A stretch of DNA of 64,000 nt from Diadophis punctatus similis (lineage: Eukaryota > Chordata > Lepidosauria > Squamata > Dipsadidae), in NCBI GenBank assembly GCA_023053685.1, contig JALIGW010000013.1, positions 19,366,501-19,430,500 of the forward strand. The letters run 5' to 3'. Made by a program: the position numbers and the translations under genes. Below the pieces are notes generated by a model that saw nothing but the letters and a program-made list of their open reading frames with translations, had not been told where the DNA came from and did not search any database. Shown piece by piece: positions 1 to 10,893 of the stretch. Each line of letters begins with the position of its first letter. Positions within the stretch are counted from its first letter, which is position 1.

Positions 1-97
1 TTTCTCTTATTAAAATAGGTAGTCTGAATAGTTATTCCAGATAATTATTTAACCAACATGTCTGATGTACCGGAAATACTTTTGTTAGCAAGATTTA

Positions 98-100
98 ATT

Positions 101-180
<80 letters not shown>

Positions 181-182
181 TT
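98..182. repeat. (TTTC)n microsatellite
   Basis: Uninterrupted TTTC tetramer array of about 85 bases. It directly precedes a TATG array. The long open frames here are artefacts of the repeat. Confidence 0.95.
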
Positions 183-186
183 TTGG

Positions 187-439
187 TATGTATGTATGTA
201 TGTATGTATGTATGTATGTATGTATGTATGTATGTATGTATCAGCCGTGGGTTGTTCCTGGTTCGGACCGGTTTTTAGAACTGGTAGCGCCGGTGGTGGG
301 AGGCTCCGCCCACCCACCCCGGACGCTTCTGCGCATGTGTGCACGCGAACCGGTGGCAAAATATTTTACAACCCACCACTGGTTATGTATGTATGTATGT
401 ATGTATGTATGTATGTATGTATGTATGTATGTATGTATC
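187..439. repeat. (TATG)n microsatellite split by a MITE
   Basis: Two TATG tetramer blocks (about 187-241 and 384-439) lie either side of a 140-base hAT-like element. They read as one ancestral array interrupted by an insertion. Confidence 0.9.
242..381. mobile_element. hAT-like MITE inside TATG array
   Basis: Starts CAGCCGTGGGTTGT and ends with the complement of CAGTGGTGGGTTGT, giving short terminal inverted repeats. The inside has the CCGGTT/AACCGG motifs seen in the elements at 12521, 29074 and 35464. The flanks are TATG repeats, so the 8-bp duplication (GTATGTAT versus GTTATGTA) cannot be settled. Non-coding, non-autonomous. Confidence 0.7.
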
Positions 440-1059
440 ACAATTAGAGACTTCACAGAGCGACTCTATGTTAGCAGAAGTGAGATTTACTGCACAGTCT
501 TCCAGTACTGCTAAACTGGAAAATATTGAGTTTGTTTGTTCTGATTGTCCTGCCCATTTTATACAGCTTGGCAGTGAGTCTTAATTATCCTCCTGCTGTT
601 AAACTGTTGTGGCTGGCCCATTGTGGAGAAAATTTGTCTCCTATTAGCCCATGTGTCTGCAGAAATATCTAGAACGATAATTAAGTTTTATGCTGTTGAT
701 TTTGCCATCAAGTGGGCAACTGTTATCCCTTCCAAGTTATTAAATATTGAACAGCCTCACATGCTAATTTATTTATATTATGCCTTAGATCATCCTGTTT
801 TCTTAGATCCTTTTTGGATTTTTATTTCTAAATCCTAGTGTGTTCACAATTTTTCTATTGTTGTTACTCTTTGTGTTCTTATTTTTTTTGGATTAAGTAT
901 CCTTTTGACCATTGGTCTATGATTGTTAATTAAGCTGAACTTTTTTTAAAAAAAGTTGATGAAATGGTTTGGATTTATGCCATTAACAGCAAGAGAGCCA
1001 ACTGCCTGATCACACTAACCAGGTGGTAAGCAAAAAAGAAGAAGCAGCACACTGCTGTA
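440..1059. other. Intronic stretch with nothing recognised
   Basis: AT-rich, no exon with splice sites and no repeat family I recognise. Confidence 0.5.
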
Positions 1060-2590
1060 GCTAAGTGATCCACACTCCTTTGGAAGTGGGGGGCAGGATG
1101 AAGGGGCGTGGCCAACGTTGCAGCTCTACGGGTGTCTCCCGTGTTCCACGGGAAACCCCAAATCCCAGCTGTTTGGAGACCTGGAACCGGATTGGAACCA
1201 GGTCAGATCCACCCTGGAGGGGCAGTGAAGAAGAGAGAAACCAGTTGGTGGTCTGGGGGGGGCTTGCAAACCCCCCAGGGAGCCAGCACCAGCCTCTCGG
1301 CCAGCAGTTCTAGAAGACGACTCTGTCGCCATTAGCTGGGACGGCCACGATCGGAACAGTTGAAATGGAGAGATCGTGGATTGCCTGGGTGACAAGATCT
1401 AAGCGTTTGTGCTGGAGAGAGGTGAAGAAGTGCTGAAGCTGGGTGAGTGTTTGGCCAATTTAATGATAAAAAGAAGAAGTTTAAAATTTAAAAGGAGACA
1501 AAAGAGACTCTAAAATGGAGTGAGCGGCTATCTAGCAATTGGAAATACCATAGAGAGAGTTAAAGGAACAAGTTTAAAAGCCGAAATTTGAGGATATCTT
1601 TATAATTGGACTTGGTGGAAGTTAAAGAGACTGAAAAAGAATAAAGAATTTGAAGAAAATATCTTATAAGTGCTAAGTGGATTTAAAATACTTTGGAGAC
1701 TTTTGTAAAAGAGTTGTTTTATTACATTGGGAAACTGGCAACGCCATCTGCTGGTTAAAAGAAAATATTGCAACAGACTATGGAAAGCTTGAATTTTCTG
1801 ACAGCTGGAGGCAGACCTTGCTCATAAGAAGATAACTAGGAGCTTGAAAGGACTTGAAAGCAGTGTGTGTTGTGCTATTGTGTTTGATGGTGCACTGTTT
1901 TGGTGATAGAAGATAAGGGGATTTTGAATTGGATTGGACTGAAATACAAAGAAATTATATGGACTTAAGCTGCAAGTAAAAAAAATCTGTGAACTTTGTG
2001 AATTGTGAACTTGACAATATGGAAGCGTGTATCTGAAGAATTGACTGAGATGTTAAAATACATCTATGAAGATATAAAAATTTATCTTTTGGAAATCAGA
2101 GGTGAAAAGAAAATAGAAATGAAGCTGGATCATAAAGAACACTTAGAATTTACAATGATGGAAAATGAAAATGAAGAAAATGAAGAACAAGGAGATTACA
2201 CAGATGAAAAAGGGACTGAAAATAAAAAACAGATTGATGATTACACTGGGATTTACAGTGATAAGAAAAGAGTAAAAGGGGAGCATTGGTATCAGAAGAA
2301 GCAATTAAAAATAAGGGGGGTAATAGGGAGAAGAGACTAGGAGGATTTGAGAGCAGACTTACAAATAATATACTCAAAAGAAAGAAAAGGAATTTGGAAA
2401 AAAAGAAGTTATTGGCATAAAAATAAAAGAAAGAATAAGAAAAAGTTAAGAGAAGGGGTTGGAAGGGGAAAAACCTACAAGAAGTGAATTTTTTGAGAGA
2501 CCAAAAGAGAATGGATGAAAAGGGGAAGGTCAATAGAAAGGAAGAGGGGTTACATAATTGTGTATAATTAAGTAGGGTATAAAGTTCTTA
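1060..2590 (+). mobile_element. L1-like LINE, 5' part
   Basis: A GC-rich leader (about 1060-1480) is followed by a purine-rich, A-rich stretch. It resembles the leader of the reverse-strand L1 at 44900-49540: both carry a motif close to CGCCATCTGCTGG (about 1742 here; CGACATCTACTGG on the minus strand near 48890), and both have a GTGAAGAAGAGAG block. This suggests the 5'UTR and start of an L1 family element, cut by the L2 insertion at about 2594. Family assignment is by eye. Confidence 0.5.
2005..2340 (+). CDS. Possible L1-like ORF fragment, 111 aa
   Basis: Open frame rich in Glu, Lys and Asn, with runs such as ENENEENEEQ. It lies in the L1-like 5' block, where an ORF1 start or 5'UTR would be. 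Charged low-complexity composition is typical of AG-rich LINE leaders as well as ORF1 coiled coils, and no ORF1 core domain is visible. It could be non-coding. No host gene is suggested. Confidence 0.25.
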   Translation: MNLTIWKRVSEELTEMLKYIYEDIKIYLLEIRGEKKIEMKLDHKEHLEFTMMENENEENEEQGDYTDEKGTENKKQIDDYTGIYSDKKRVKGEHWYQKKQLKIRGVIGRRD

Positions 2591-2757
2591 TATTTAATTT
2601 AATTTAATTTAATTAAATGGATTTGTATGCCGCCCAACTCCCTAGGGACTCTGGGCGGCTCACAACATATTTGGATCCATTTCGACAATACAATGCAATA
2701 AATAAAATAGTTAAAAAACATATAACATATAAAAATTAAAAGAGTATCGTCACGCTT

Positions 2758-3504
2758 TCACCCCGCCTGCCGGAAGAGCCAAGTTTTTATTGCTTTCCGG
2801 AAGGCCAGCAGGGTGGGGATAGTCCTGATCTCCGGGGGGAGCTGGTTCCACAGGGAGGGAGCTCCCACAGAGAAGGCCCTCCCCCTCGGCCCCGCCAACC
2901 GACATTGTTTGGTCGACGGGACCTGGAGGAGGCCGACTCTGTGGGCCCTGACCGGTCGTAGGGAGGTATGCGGCAGGATGCGGTCCCGAAGATAACCTGG
3001 CCCTGAGCCATGTAGGGCTTTAAAGGTAACGACCAACACCTTGAATTGGATCCAGAGACTAATGGGCAACCAATGCAGCTGGCGGAGAATTGGTGTTACG
3101 TGGGTGCATCTAGGAGCACCCACCACAGCTCGCGCAGCTGCATTTTGCACCAGTTGCAGTCGCCGGACACTCTTCAAGGGTAGCCCCATGTACAGCGCAT
3201 TGCAGTAATCCAGCCGTGAGGTGATGAGGGCATGAGTGACTGTGAGAAGTGCCTCCCTCTCCAAGTAGGGTCGCAATTGGTGCACAAGACGTACTTGTGC
3301 AAAGGTCCCCCTAGCCACAGCTGAAAGATGTTGTTCCAATTTAAGCTGTGGATCTAGGAGGACACCCAAATTGCGGACCCGTTCTGAGGGAGCTAATTTC
3401 TCTCCCCCAAGAACCAAGGAGGGACAGTTGGTCACATCCTTAGGAGGCAATATCCATAACCACTCTGTCTTGTCAGGGTTAAGTTTTAGCCGGTTCTTCC
3501 CCAT
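2758..3504 (-). pseudogene. L2 ORF2 C-terminal part after frameshift
   Basis: A 248-residue frame that continues the ORF2 protein after the frameshift. It begins MGKNRLKLNPDKTEWLW, the segment after the RT palm in L2/CR1 elements, and carries the conserved C-terminal blocks DYCNALYMGLP, LQLVQNAAARAVVG, LRQLHWLPI, FKALHG and LWNQLPPEIR. The same C-terminal blocks occur in the fragments at 8030-8256 and 33755-34192. It ends near the 3'UTR with a normal stop, so the 3' half is complete. Confidence 0.85.
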
Positions 3505-5897
3505 CCAGACCCTAACATCATCCAGGCAGCGGCTTCCCCGAATTGAGACGGGGTGGAGATGTACAACTGGGTATCATCAGCATATTGCTGATACCTCACC
3601 CCGTGTCGTCGGATGATCTCACCCAGTGGCTTCATGTAGATATTAAACAGGATGGGCGAGAGGACCGAGCCCTGAGGCACCCCACATAGTAGGGGCCTAG
3701 GGCTCGACCTCTGCCCCCCTGTCAACACCGACTGCGTCCTGTCAGAGAGGAAGGAGGAGAACCACTGCAAAACAGTGCCGCCCACCCCCACCTCTCCGAG
3801 ACGACGCAGAAGGATACCATGGTCAATGGTATCGAAGGCCGCTGAGAGGTCAAGTAGCACCAGGATAGAGGAATAACCTCCATCCCGGGCTCGCCAGAGA
3901 TCATCCATCAGGGTGACCAAAGCCGTTTCCGTACTGTAGCCGCGCCTGAAACCTGATTGAAAGGGATCCAGAAAATCTGTGTCATCCAACAACCGTAGGA
4001 GCTGGAGCGCCACCACTTTCTCAACAACCTTCCCCGCGAAGGGAAGGTTGGAGACTGGACGGAAGTTCTTTAAATCCGCCGGGTCCAGGGAAGGCTTCTT
4101 GAGGAGGGGTCTCACCACCGCAGCTTTTAAGGGCTGCGGGACGGACCCCTCTCTCAAGGAAGCGTTGACCAACGCCTGGAGCCAGCCGCGTGACACCTCC
4201 CTGGTGGCCGAAACCAGCCAGGAGGGGCACGGGTCCAATAAACAAGTGGCGGAGCTCATCGCTCCTATGGCCTTGTCTACATCCTCAGGAGTCACCGGTT
4301 CAAACCTATCCCAGATAACCGGACTAAGACCTGCCCCAGTCGTCTCGGCCTGTACTGCCCAATCGGAGTCCAGGTCTGTCCGAATCTGAATGACTTTATC
4401 CGCCAGAAACCGAGAAAATTCCTCAGCTCTACCCTGCAAGGGATCTCCGCCTTCCTCCTTAGCCAGAAGGGTGCGGGTCACCCTAAACAGGGCGGCTGGG
4501 CGGGAGTCAGCGAACGCAAAGAGAGCGGAAAAATGCGAACATTTTGCCGCCCGTATCGCCACTAAGTAAGACTTAATGAAAGTTCTTAAAAGTGTCCGGT
4601 CAGATTCAGCTTTACTAGACCTCCATCGTCGCTCTAGACGTCTCTTGTGGCGTTTCATCTCCCGGAGTTCCTCGGTAAACCAAGGAGCCCTCCTGGATCC
4701 ACTTCCACGGAGAGGTCGCAAAGGCGCAATCCGATCCAGAGCCCCCGTTGCTGCCTGATTCCAGGCTGCGACCAGAGACTCAGATGAACTGTGTACCAGG
4801 GATTCAGGTATTTCCCCAAGTTCCCTCTGGAATCCGTCCGGTTCCATTAGGCGCCTGGGGCGGAACCATTTAGTCGGTCCCGCCTCCTTGCGGTGGAGGA
4901 GTGGTGCCATGAAATCCAACCTCAGAAGGAAATGATCTGACCACGACAAGGGTACTGTGATTAAACCCCTCAGCCTCAGATCATCTCTCCACTGTCCCGA
5001 GAGAAACACAAGGTCAAGTGTGTGACCACCCTCATGAGTCGGACCCTGAACTACTTGGGTCAGGTCCATAGTTGTCATGGAAGCCATGAACTCCTGGACT
5101 GCCCCTGAGGCTTCGCCGGGTGATGGCAGATTAAAGTCCCCCAGCACCATCAACCTGGGGAACTCAACCGCCAGCCCTGCAACCGCCTCGAGCAGAACAG
5201 GCAGGGCCTTTGCAACGCAGCTAGGAGGCAGGTACGTTAGCAAAAGGCCCACCTGGACCCCTAAGTCCAACTTCAGAAGGAGCGTCTCACACCCAACAAT
5301 CTCTGGGGCAGGGCTCCTTCGAGGACACAGATTCTGGCGAGCTATAATAGCCACTCCTCCACCCCTTCCCTGGGGTCGCGGCTGATGCTGAACCAAGAAC
5401 CCGTCCGGGCATATTTCCGAAAGGGGCACTCCCCCTTCCTGGCCCAGCCAGGTCTCGGTGATACACGCCAGGTCCACCCCCTCTTCTAGGATTAAATCCC
5501 GAATAAGGGGGGCCTTGTTGGTAATCGACCTGGCATTTAACAGCAGCAGCTTGAGCCCAGGGCCCTGACATCCCTGGTTACCAGGCACTCGGGTTGAGCT
5601 AGATGGAACCAAACCAGAGGGGCCAGAACAAGGAATCGCTTGCAAACAGCGAATTCTCGTTCCCCGAGAGCGGCCTACCCCTCTGCTCCCGCCATACCTG
5701 CCTCTCCCCGTTACGACCGTAATGCTCTTACTCCCCGCCCCCCCAGAGATCCCCTCCCCCACCCCGCTGGTCCCCCACTCTCCCGGCAGGCCATACACAC
5801 CATTCATACTGAGCCTGGGGGTGGGCCAAAACCCCCCTCCGCTTCTGTTTCCACACTCAGCAGAGCGGGGCCAGGTCCAACCACCCAGCTCACTCAT
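3486..5897 (-). pseudogene. L2 ORF2: endonuclease plus reverse transcriptase
   Basis: An 803-residue frame encoding the main enzyme of the L2 retrotransposon, which nicks DNA and reverse-transcribes the element RNA at the target. The APE-like endonuclease lies at roughly residues 112-335, with motifs LNARS, ITETWL, GRGGGVAII, LGDFN, HTLDLVF and SDH. The reverse transcriptase lies at roughly 540-790, with FRPVSNLPF, SGFRRGYSTETALV, LLDLSAAFDTIDHG, GVPQGSVLSPILFNIYM and the catalytic QYADDTQLY. After the YADD block the frame runs into TPSQFGEAAAWMM and stops; the remaining C-terminal part continues in another frame (3504-2758). This fits loss of one base in a short C run near 3530. The start codon is unproven. 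All visible catalytic motifs look intact, so it is a young copy. Confidence 0.85.
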
Positions 5898-5999
5898 GTA
5901 TTCTTACAGTCAGACCACAAAGCATTTATTCATATTATCCATACATACACATGCTCACCGATACTCTCTCCCGGGGTCGGGTCCCTTCTTAAGTTAATA

Positions 6000-6716
6000 C
6001 TAATGGGGCTCAGATCTAATAAGTCCCCCCAAAATACACTTCTTCACTTTCTTCTTCTTCAGCCCCCTAGCAGTATTCCCAACACATATAAACATAACAG
6101 TCTTGATGATAAATTCTTCTTCTCCCTTGGCACTTCGATGGTAATAGAAGAACAGCCTGTCTAAGTAGAAGTTCATCCGAAAAGACAGGCAAAAGGCCAA
6201 GGCTGCGTCAGTCAAAAGAGGCCTCACGGCCACAACAGCTGCAGCGTTAATAATAGGTTTTAAATAAGAGTGCCGCCATTCTTGAAGAAGGAAGACTGTC
6301 CGGCAAAAAGTTTTAAAAGGCCTCCCCAGGCTTAATTTCCGCCGCAATGGGAATACTGCTGCCCAGGACAGCTCACTGCAATGTTGGAGGAGAGGCAAGC
6401 ACCTTCTCAACTGGTCAGGCCGCTCCTGTTGCCAAAACCAGCTAAAGTCAAAGTCAAAACAGCCGTCGCCATAGAAGAGGGTGGTAATAACAATAATCCC
6501 GGCAGTAAAAAGCATAGCCAGGACTTCTATTGGCCGGCAAAACTGGGCATTCACCCCAGAACCAAACCAGACTCTGGGTAAGATGATCTCCAGAGGGCCC
6601 AAATGGAGCAAGGTATCAAAGCTGTTAAACCGTGGCAAAAAAAGACCACGGCCCTGAAGCAGCCACACCTCCAGCTGCAACACCGACTGCTGAGGGATCA
6701 GGCCACGATCTTCCAA
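6000..6716 (-). CDS. Uncharacterised 238-aa frame in L2 5' region
   Basis: Open frame upstream of ORF2 in the same orientation. It is rich in Leu, Phe and Arg, with a hydrophobic stretch MLFTAGIIVITTLFYG. I do not recognise an ORF1 domain: no zinc knuckle, esterase or RRM signature. It may be chance coding potential in the GC-rich L2 5'UTR. It is the most likely place for an ORF1 in this copy, but support is weak. Confidence 0.2.
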   Translation of the reverse strand: MEDRGLIPQQSVLQLEVWLLQGRGLFLPRFNSFDTLLHLGPLEIILPRVWFGSGVNAQFCRPIEVLAMLFTAGIIVITTLFYGDGCFDFDFSWFWQQERPDQLRRCLPLLQHCSELSWAAVFPLRRKLSLGRPFKTFCRTVFLLQEWRHSYLKPIINAAAVVAVRPLLTDAALAFCLSFRMNFYLDRLFFYYHRSAKGEEEFIIKTVMFICVGNTARGLKKKKVKKCILGGLIRSEPH

Positions 6717-7205
6717 CGGCCCAGGATCCTTCCAACGGCAGCGTCCGCCCTCAGATGGCAGCGTCCGTCCTCAGCGTCCGTCCTCAGATGGCACGTACCT
6801 TGCCTCAGTCGGTAACCCTCTTCCCAGGTTCCTTTAGATTGTAGCTCGTCACTTTGTCTCAGCTGTTAAGCTGTTAAGCGTTCTTCGATGTTTTTTTTTT
6901 GGTGTTCTTAGTTGTTCTTTCGTTCGTTTCGTTTCCTCCTTCCGAGAAGATCTACGGTCTCGCGGTCGCGGTCGCCATGTTAGAATCGGCGTCCTACGCT
7001 CCTGGATCCTCTCGGGTTCTCTTGCCTCTCTATCGGCAGTCTCCTTCCTCCTAAGAACTAGGAGGGGGGTCCTGAGATCTTCGGCTATCTCCCGACCCAA
7101 AAGAACGGAGAATTCAGGTCGGGGGGGGCGTTATCTCGCTAAGAAATTCAGCAACCGGAGCGGAGTTCTGTGCTCCTGCTGCCTCTCCTTAGCCCCACCC
7201 CGGAA

Positions 7206-8029
7206 AAGAGGTTAATATAATCTTAATATAAGATTAATAGTGGAATGCTATAAAAAATTTAGAATTATTATTTTACATTCAATCGTGTCAACACTATTTG
7301 TGTATAAGTGTGTATAATTAATCAGCATAATTATCTTGTTGAAAGGTTTTTTATAAGTTAATAATTCTATATTAGATTGGTACATGATGGTTTGAATTAA
7401 ATTTTGATGGTGAAAGGGAAAAAAGAATAAAGAAAAGAAGGGAAATAAATTAGACTATAGTAGATCAATTGTTGGAAGGTTATAAAATTTGAATAATTAC
7501 TAGTTTTCTTTATAAGATTTGTTTTTATATAAGATTTGTATAACTTATAAATTTGATTTAATGTTGAAAAAGATTTAGATAATTACTGAAATTGTTGGAA
7601 TATTATATGCTGTATAATTATCATTTTAAAGGTCTTTATATAAGATTATATAATTTATAAATTGGATTTTTTGTTGTAGAGATTTTAGATAATTGGGGGT
7701 TCTTTTTTTCTTTATTATTGTATATTGGGAAGTTGGTAATATTATTAACCAATGGATGGAAGTGTAGTGATAAGATTAGAATTTGTTTAAATATGGAGAA
7801 TGAGTTAAAATAAAAAATTGAGTAATAAAGTTGAAAGGGAGATATGAAATGGGAAAAGAGATCAGAAATTTAAGGCATTTAGAAATGACAGAATAAAAAA
7901 ATTGAGGAAAGATATAAATTGAGGAAAGGGAGGAGTACAGCCTAAAATTAAGAGGTACAAGAGACAATGAATATGTCTGGAAGATAAGCTATAGCGATTA
8001 ATTTGGAAGAAAATTGAAAATTAAAAGTG
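7206..8029 (+). mobile_element. L1-like AT-rich segment between two L2 insertions
   Basis: A/T- and purine-rich sequence similar in texture to 1480-2590. TGTGTATAATTAA occurs on both sides of the L2 (about 2560 and 7309), supporting continuation of the interrupted L1-like element. No intact reading frame. Confidence 0.35.
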
Positions 8030-8412
8030 GTAGACAGCATTCCTTCCAACGACCAGTACGATCGCACAGGGTTGGCCTTCTTCAGCTCCTGTCCGCCAGA
8101 CAATGTCGGCTGGTGGGCCCGCGGGGGAGGGCCTTCTCTGTAGCTGCTCCAACTCTTTGGGACCAACTACCTCCCGAGATCCGTATTACCCCCACCTTAC
8201 TGGCCTTCCGGAAATCCGTTAAGACCTGGCTTTTCCGGCAGGCCTGGGGCCAATGATTGGCCCATGTATGTATGTGTGAATGGATTGTATTTTAAATATG
8301 TTTTAAATTGTTTTTTTTAAAATTTGAATATGTATTTCTATGAGCCGCCCAGAGCCCCCTGGGAGTTGGGCTGCATAGAACTTTTATTAATAAATAATAA
8401 ATAAATAATGAA
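8030..8412 (+). mobile_element. L2 LINE 3' fragment
   Basis: Encodes the end of L2 ORF2: residues RSHRVGLLQLLS, GPRGRAFSVAAPTLWDQLP and LLAFRKSVKTWLFRQA. A 3'UTR ends in the GAGCCGCCCAGAGCCCCC motif and an AATAAATA tail. It is 5'-truncated, as most L2 copies are. Confidence 0.85.
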
Positions 8413-8482
8413 TAAATAGACTCAGGCGACAAAAATAGGAGGCAAGGAGGCAGCATTAGAATAATAGTAGATATACCTAGAA

Positions 8483-8565
<83 letters not shown>

Positions 8566-8970
8566 GGAAAAGATATAAGTTTAGGAGTAGCACCGATGCG
8601 GGAATGAAGTCAGGGTTTTGAATTGCTTGTCTGTTAACTATAAAATGGATTATGATTAGATGTACTCAGGGAAGGACAAGAGGGAGGAAGAGGAAGTAGA
8701 AAGGAAGGGGAGAGAGGGAGGAAGAGAGTAGGAAAGTGGGAGAGTGGGAGAAAGAAGGTAGAGGGAAGAGAGGGAGATAGAGGGAGGGGAGTAGTATGAA
8801 ATATAGAAGGAAAACAGACGGGAGATAAAAGTACAAAAGGTTCAAATTTAGGATATTTGTTTATGGCATTCTGGACAGAAATGTATAATTATGCATGTTT
8901 TGATATTATGGTATAGGTATGGATGTTTATGTAAAGGTGAAAAAATAAAAAAATCTTTTTAAAAAAAGGG
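8413..8970 (+). mobile_element. Possible L1-like 3' end with (GT)n and GGA-rich tract
   Basis: Contains a (GT)n array (8485-8562), a purine-rich stretch (about 8665-8800) and an A-rich end (8941-8968) that could be a degraded poly(A) tail. The L1-like block 1060-8970 would then be one element opened by two L2 insertions. This is an inference from order and composition. Confidence 0.3.
8485..8562. repeat. (GT)n microsatellite
   Basis: Perfect GT dinucleotide array of 39 units. Confidence 0.97.
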
Positions 8971-9052
8971 AGTGGGGGCCATTAGTTTAAATGTTCATGA
9001 TATATCATATGTCCCACTGTCCACTACCACTACTATGCCATTACCTATGTTA

Positions 9053-9457
9053 CAGGTAATCCTTGATTTATGATCTTAATTGAGCCCAAAATTTATGTTG
9101 CTAAGCGACACAGTTGTTAAGTGAGTTTTGCCTCATCTTACGAGCTTCCTTGCCATAGGAAGGAACTGTTAAATGCCAATTGTTTAAGTGAATCACTGCA
9201 ATTATTAAGTTAGTAACATGGTTGTTAAGTAAATCTGGCTTCCTCATTGACTTTGCTTGTCAGCGGTCGCAAAAATGACACCGGGACACGGCAACTGTCA
9301 TAAATATGAGTCAGATGTCAAAGGTCTGAATTTTGATCACGTGACCATGGAGATGCTGCAACAGTTGTAAGTGTGAAAATGGTCATAAGTTATTTTTTAT
9401 TGCCATTGTAACCTTGAACAGTCACTAAAGGAACTGTTATAAGTCAAGGATCACCTG
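9053..9457. mobile_element. Non-autonomous DNA transposon, AGTCCTTGACTTA family
   Basis: Left end CAGGTAATCCTTGATTTAT and right end complementary to CAGGTGATCCTTGACTTAT, giving about 19-bp terminal inverted repeats. A second copy of the same family is at 25070-25454. I could not read a clear target duplication. No coding capacity. Confidence 0.65.
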
Positions 9458-9589
9458 CATTACACCACTGGAAGCTTTCCCCCCTACTGTAGATTAGAGC
9501 CTCAATTTGCAAATGTGCTGCCTTCTGTACCAATCCTGCTCACTTCTTGCCATAGTAGATTCTAATATGCATTGTATACTCAAGAGAGA

Positions 9590-9808
9590 TGTTAGATAGG
9601 GTGAATGGAAGAGGCAGACAGAAGTGACTTCAAAACAACAGCTCTTTATTTGGCAACTACAGTATTTACAACCCAGCAAAGGCTCTGTCTGACAGACAGC
9701 CCTTTTATAGGGAGCTGCCAGACAGTCTAGCCAATCAGCAGTCAGTATTTTCCCTCCAGAATGGAGGACCTGACTGAAGCCTATGTGCTTCAGTCTGAGA
9801 ATGTAACA
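9590..9808 (-). mobile_element. Solo LTR (219 bp) with 5-bp duplication
   Basis: Begins TGTTA and ends TAACA, as LTRs do, and is flanked by AGAGA on both sides (9585-9589 and 9809-9813). On the minus strand it has a TATAAAAGG box (complement of 9701-9709) and an AATAAA polyadenylation signal (complement of 9645-9650) in the correct order for a promoter-to-poly(A) LTR. No internal retroviral or gypsy genes are adjacent, so it is a recombined solo LTR. Family (ERV or gypsy) cannot be told from the LTR alone. Confidence 0.8.
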
Positions 9809-9813
9809 AGAGA

Positions 9814-10610
9814 CTTTTATTTGCTTTTGTTTTTTGAATGTAGATAGGAAACACAAACTTCAGATGTTGAATCAGTGCCCATTCCCATAGTCCTTCACAT
9901 CCAAGGTTGCTGTAGGACTGAGCAATAAATCACAAGAATTAAATCCTTAAGAAAGCATCATTGTTGAAAGGACAGGACAGTTCAACATATGACGTAGTGC
10001 ATAAAAAGCGAGCTTTGGTGAACAACATCATTGCTACAGTGAACTTCAATTCTGAGATTGTAAATACTGCTTTTCTATATGGGGAAATATTTCTGTGAAT
10101 TATGGTACGAACCTAATTAGTTGCATAAATGACCTAGTACTTATATAGAATAAAAATGATAAGCTAAATCATACTGTAAGTAATGACACAATTACATTAT
10201 TATTAATTATAGAGCAATAGCGATTATAATTGATTGCAGTATGAATTTAACATGGTTTCTTTGCTCTTGCCAGAAGGGAACCTTGTCTAAATTTGAAAAA
10301 AAAAAGCAATTTTCACAAGGGATAAAATCCATATCTGAGCAGTGTAAAATCATAAATTGTATAGATTTGTATATGAGGAAAAAAACAAGTCATGCCTTGC
10401 TTGCTTTTTGGCCAGTTGTGTAGACTTGCATAAGATATAAAATAATTGCACTATTCTTTCCTACAGGTTAAAATATTATATGCCCAGATAATTTAAAAAA
10501 TCTGTTTTTATCTGTGTTTAATGATTGCATGTATGTATGTGTATGGGATTGTTTTGTTGCATTAGATTTTCAAAAACTAGATATTATAAATTCCTCAGAT
10601 TGCTTAAAGG
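9814..10610. other. Intronic stretch with nothing recognised
   Basis: AT-rich, no splice-bounded exon. The short open frame at 10241 has no family motif. Confidence 0.5.
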
Positions 10611-10616
10611 CAAAAG

Positions 10617-10664
10617 TCTCTCTCTCTCTGTCTCTGTCTCTCTCTGTCTCTGTCTCTCTGTGTC

Positions 10665-10734
<70 letters not shown>

Positions 10735-10893
10735 TGTCTGTCTCTCTCTCTCTCTCTCTGTGTGTGTCTCTGTCTCTCTCTCTGTGTCTCACTGTCTCTG
10801 TCTCTGTCTGTGTGTCTCTCTGTCTCTGTCTTTCTCTGTCTCTCTCTTTCTTTGTCTCTGTCTGGCTGTCTCTCTATTTATCTATCTATCTAA
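10617..10893. repeat. Compound (CT)n/(TG)n/(TCTG)n microsatellite
   Basis: About 280 bases of interrupted CTCT, TGTG and CTGTCT repeats, ending in TATC units. Long open frames on both strands are products of the repeat. Confidence 0.95.

Larger units (their letters stand above)
2594..7205 (-). mobile_element. Nearly full-length L2-clade LINE
   Basis: Reverse-strand non-LTR retrotransposon of about 4.6 kb. The 3' end is at the left, with a short TTTAA/AATTT tail (about 2597-2620) and a 3'UTR containing the GCCGCCCAACTCCC-type motif shared with the L2 fragments at 8030 and 33755. The ORF2-like frame has APE endonuclease and reverse transcriptase, with one frameshift near 3510-3550. The 5' region (5900-7205) is GC-rich with arginine-rich frames. 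It interrupts an L1-like element, so it is younger than its host. The 5' boundary is judged from the change to AT-rich sequence at about 7205. Confidence 0.8.
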
